A DNA stretch of 64,000 bases from Sitta carolinensis (Eukaryota > Chordata > Aves > Passeriformes > Sittidae): assembly GCA_032173965.1 (NCBI GenBank), contig JAVUNC010000005.1:2604001-2668000 (forward strand), in the 5' to 3' direction. A program made the position numbers and the translations under genes. Below the pieces are notes generated by a model. It saw only the letters and a list, made by a program, of their open reading frames with translations. It was not told the DNA's origin and ran no database searches. Shown here in pieces: positions 62,393 to 64,000 of the stretch. Numbering within the stretch: the stretch's first letter is position 1; each line of letters opens with the position of its first letter.

Positions 62393-62471
62393 ATGTCCCT
62401 GCACACTCCAGGGCAGTTGGAGCAGATGGCCTTTAGTGGTGCTTTCTAACCCAAACCATTCTCTGATTCTC
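62393..62471 (+). mobile_element. Short CR1 3'-end fragment in a PRKCQ intron
   Basis: CAGTTGGAGCAGATGGCCTT, CTTTCTAACCCAAACCATTC and TCTGATTCT match a forward CR1 terminus. Confidence 0.8.
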
Positions 62472-62826
62472 AAGGCTCTGCCATGGCCTTATCCCCTGCA
62501 ATGGTCCTGCCTGTGGATGCTGAGCAAACAAGCAGGAATGTTGTTCCTCAGTGGTGAGACCCACACAGCTCTGCAGGAGGCTTGGAAAGAATGCACTGCC
62601 CCTCTGCCCTGCCCAGGTGACAGACAACTTGCTGAGCACCTGTGGGAGCCTCCCTGGGTAGCAAATGCTCAAGCCAAACTTTTGGTCACAGTTCTGGATT
62701 CACACAACAGAAAAAGTCTGGTCTCATGGCAGACCTCAGGACCATCTTTTATAACCACAGAGCTCAAGGAAGACTGTAAGGGCCCTTCCTGCACTCAGGG
62801 AAGGACACTGCACCAGGGCAGTTATA

Positions 62827-62950
62827 AAATCACAGAAATTCTGAGTTGGAAGGGACCAACAAGTATCATCAAAGCCCAACTCCTGGCCCTGCACAGGACA
62901 CTCCTGAGAATCACACCGTGTGCCTGGGAGCATTGCCCAAACACTTCCTG
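62827..62950 (-). mobile_element. CR1 3'-end fragment in a PRKCQ intron
   Basis: AATCACAGAAATTCTGAGTT, GGAAGGGACCAACAAGTATC and CCTGGCCCTGCACAGGACAC are the reverse complement of the subfamily seen at 22511. Confidence 0.88.
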
Positions 62951-63298
62951 ATGTATTTGACACCAGTTGTCTTAAGAATGTCCATGTATCAGCCATTCCC
63001 TACTTCTAGACCCTCTTCCAGGGCTTTCTCCATTGCAGCACTGGGAACAGGAGAAACCCTTCTGAGGGAGGGTGAAGTGCTGCTCCTACAGCACACAGAG
63101 CCCTACAACAGGAGGCTGTACAACACAGAGACCAGGCAGCTGTGTCCTTCACGAAATAACACAGTTCCTGCACACAAAATAACACTGTTCCCCAGCCCAG
63201 CCAGTCCTGCCAGGTGCTGAAAGCCTGGATTACTGCAAGAACTCAATTTCCTGCCCTCGGTGCCTGTGCTGAGCTGAGCTCCTCCCCACAGAGCCACC

Positions 63299-63315
63299 TG
63301 CTCTCTCTCTCTCTC
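63299..63315. repeat. (CT)8 microsatellite
   Basis: Eight CT units followed by CCCGGG. Confidence 0.9.
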
Positions 63316-64000
63316 CCGGGCATGGCAGGGATGGAGTTAAACCAACCTGCTCCTGCTCTGCTGCGACTGCTGTGAGAATGAATAGTCACTATCAGAGATG
63401 CTTTCAACTTTATAAACAATGAGTATAAAGCAGGCGGCATTTAAATTGATCTTTTGAAGGTACATCCTTTAACAGGCTCTTAAAATCCTTTAACCAGCTG
63501 GAAGCCCTCCAGAGCACTTTTCTGCAGAGATTTTCAGATTTTGTTTTCTTTGCATTTTGAAAGCGCTGGCATACATACAAATACACAATTTAACACCGTT
63601 TACTGAGGAGCAAAAATTCTTCTTCCCAGGGCTTCCAGGAAGATGGATGTCAGAATAATTAATGGTGTGGCTTTACCTGTATTTAGAGCAGTTCCTAACA
63701 AATGTCTCCACGGGAGAAGGCTCCAGATTAAGTGAACTAATCCTGTTGCACTCCCATTGCATTAGGCTGTCCCTGGCCAAGAAAAAGGCTGGACATGATG
63801 CAATTCCTGCAGCTGATTCTGGTCTCACCTTTTCATGCAGCTCAGCACAGTCTGGATGCTGATCCACACTTTGGATTTATTTTATTTCATGGGACAGTTG
63901 GTGGCCAAAAGCCTCTCAAGCCTTTTCCACCACATCCTTCAGCGTTGCAATCCCATCAGAGCATCCACACAGTAGGAAAGAGGGAAATGCAGTCCCCACT

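Larger units (their letters stand above)
58878..64000 (-). other. PRKCQ: PRKCQ intron, incomplete, more than 5.1 kb, with a 17-bp minisatellite
   Basis: The sequence upstream of the exon at 58786-58877 runs to the window edge without another kinase exon. It carries the minisatellite at 59282-60126, CR1 fragments at 60510-60618, 62393-62471 and 62827-62950, and a (CT)n run near 63301-63315. I searched for the exon encoding the alphaC helix and the residues before ENLFF and did not find it. Several splice-donor-like sites occur, but none follows a kinase-like peptide. Confidence 0.8.

Noticed and set aside
62436..62951. 171-codon plus-strand open frame as a gene
   Set aside because: It overlaps two CR1 fragments and is antisense within a PRKCQ intron.
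63673..63867. Possible upstream PRKCQ exon (peptide ending ELHEK before GTGAGA)
   Set aside because: A donor-like site is present, but the peptide does not match the alphaC or glycine-loop region that must directly precede the hinge exon.
60127..64000. Search for the PRKCQ exon that encodes the residues before ENLFF
   Set aside because: No match to the expected alphaC and beta4 segment on the minus strand. It is likely beyond position 64000.

Overview
The window is vertebrate nuclear DNA, almost certainly from a bird. Two things show this. The only protein-coding gene I can recognise is the 3' part of a vertebrate protein kinase C theta gene (PRKCQ). About nineteen fragments of the avian CR1 LINE family are scattered through the window, and no mammalian-type SINEs are visible. 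A passerine or other neoavian bird would fit, but I cannot fix the species from sequence alone.

Layout: positions 1 to about 48,000 hold no recognisable gene. This stretch carries CR1 fragments, simple repeats, long homopolymer tracts, one small internal duplication (near 26.4 and 27.3 kb) and several single-copy AT-rich stretches with the look of conserved non-coding DNA. It lies on the 3' side of PRKCQ. From about 48,020 to the right edge the minus strand carries PRKCQ, read right to left. Six coding exons are visible: 58,786-58,877, 57,262-57,324, 53,557-53,695, 50,685-50,873, 49,994-50,122 and 49,209-49,364. All have GT-AG junctions and they join in one continuous frame of 255 residues to a TGA stop. 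They encode the kinase domain from the hinge to the C-terminus, equivalent to about residues 452-706 of human PKC theta. The ATP-binding N-lobe and the regulatory C2-like and C1 domains must lie beyond the right edge.

The intron that runs off the right edge (58,878 onward) contains the most striking structure: about 50 head-to-tail copies of a 17-bp unit (59,282-60,126), made of two alternating unit types. The unit has no stop codon on the PRKCQ sense strand, and 17 is not a multiple of 3. All three sense frames therefore stay open for about 270-330 codons and spell the same 17-residue peptide repeat.

PRKCQ is a novel-class, calcium-independent PKC that acts downstream of the T-cell receptor. 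No second gene, RNA gene, CRISPR array or intact mobile element was found. I did not find a convincing new biological system. The minisatellite, the 26/27-kb duplicated segment and the candidate regulatory blocks are the items most worth checking.
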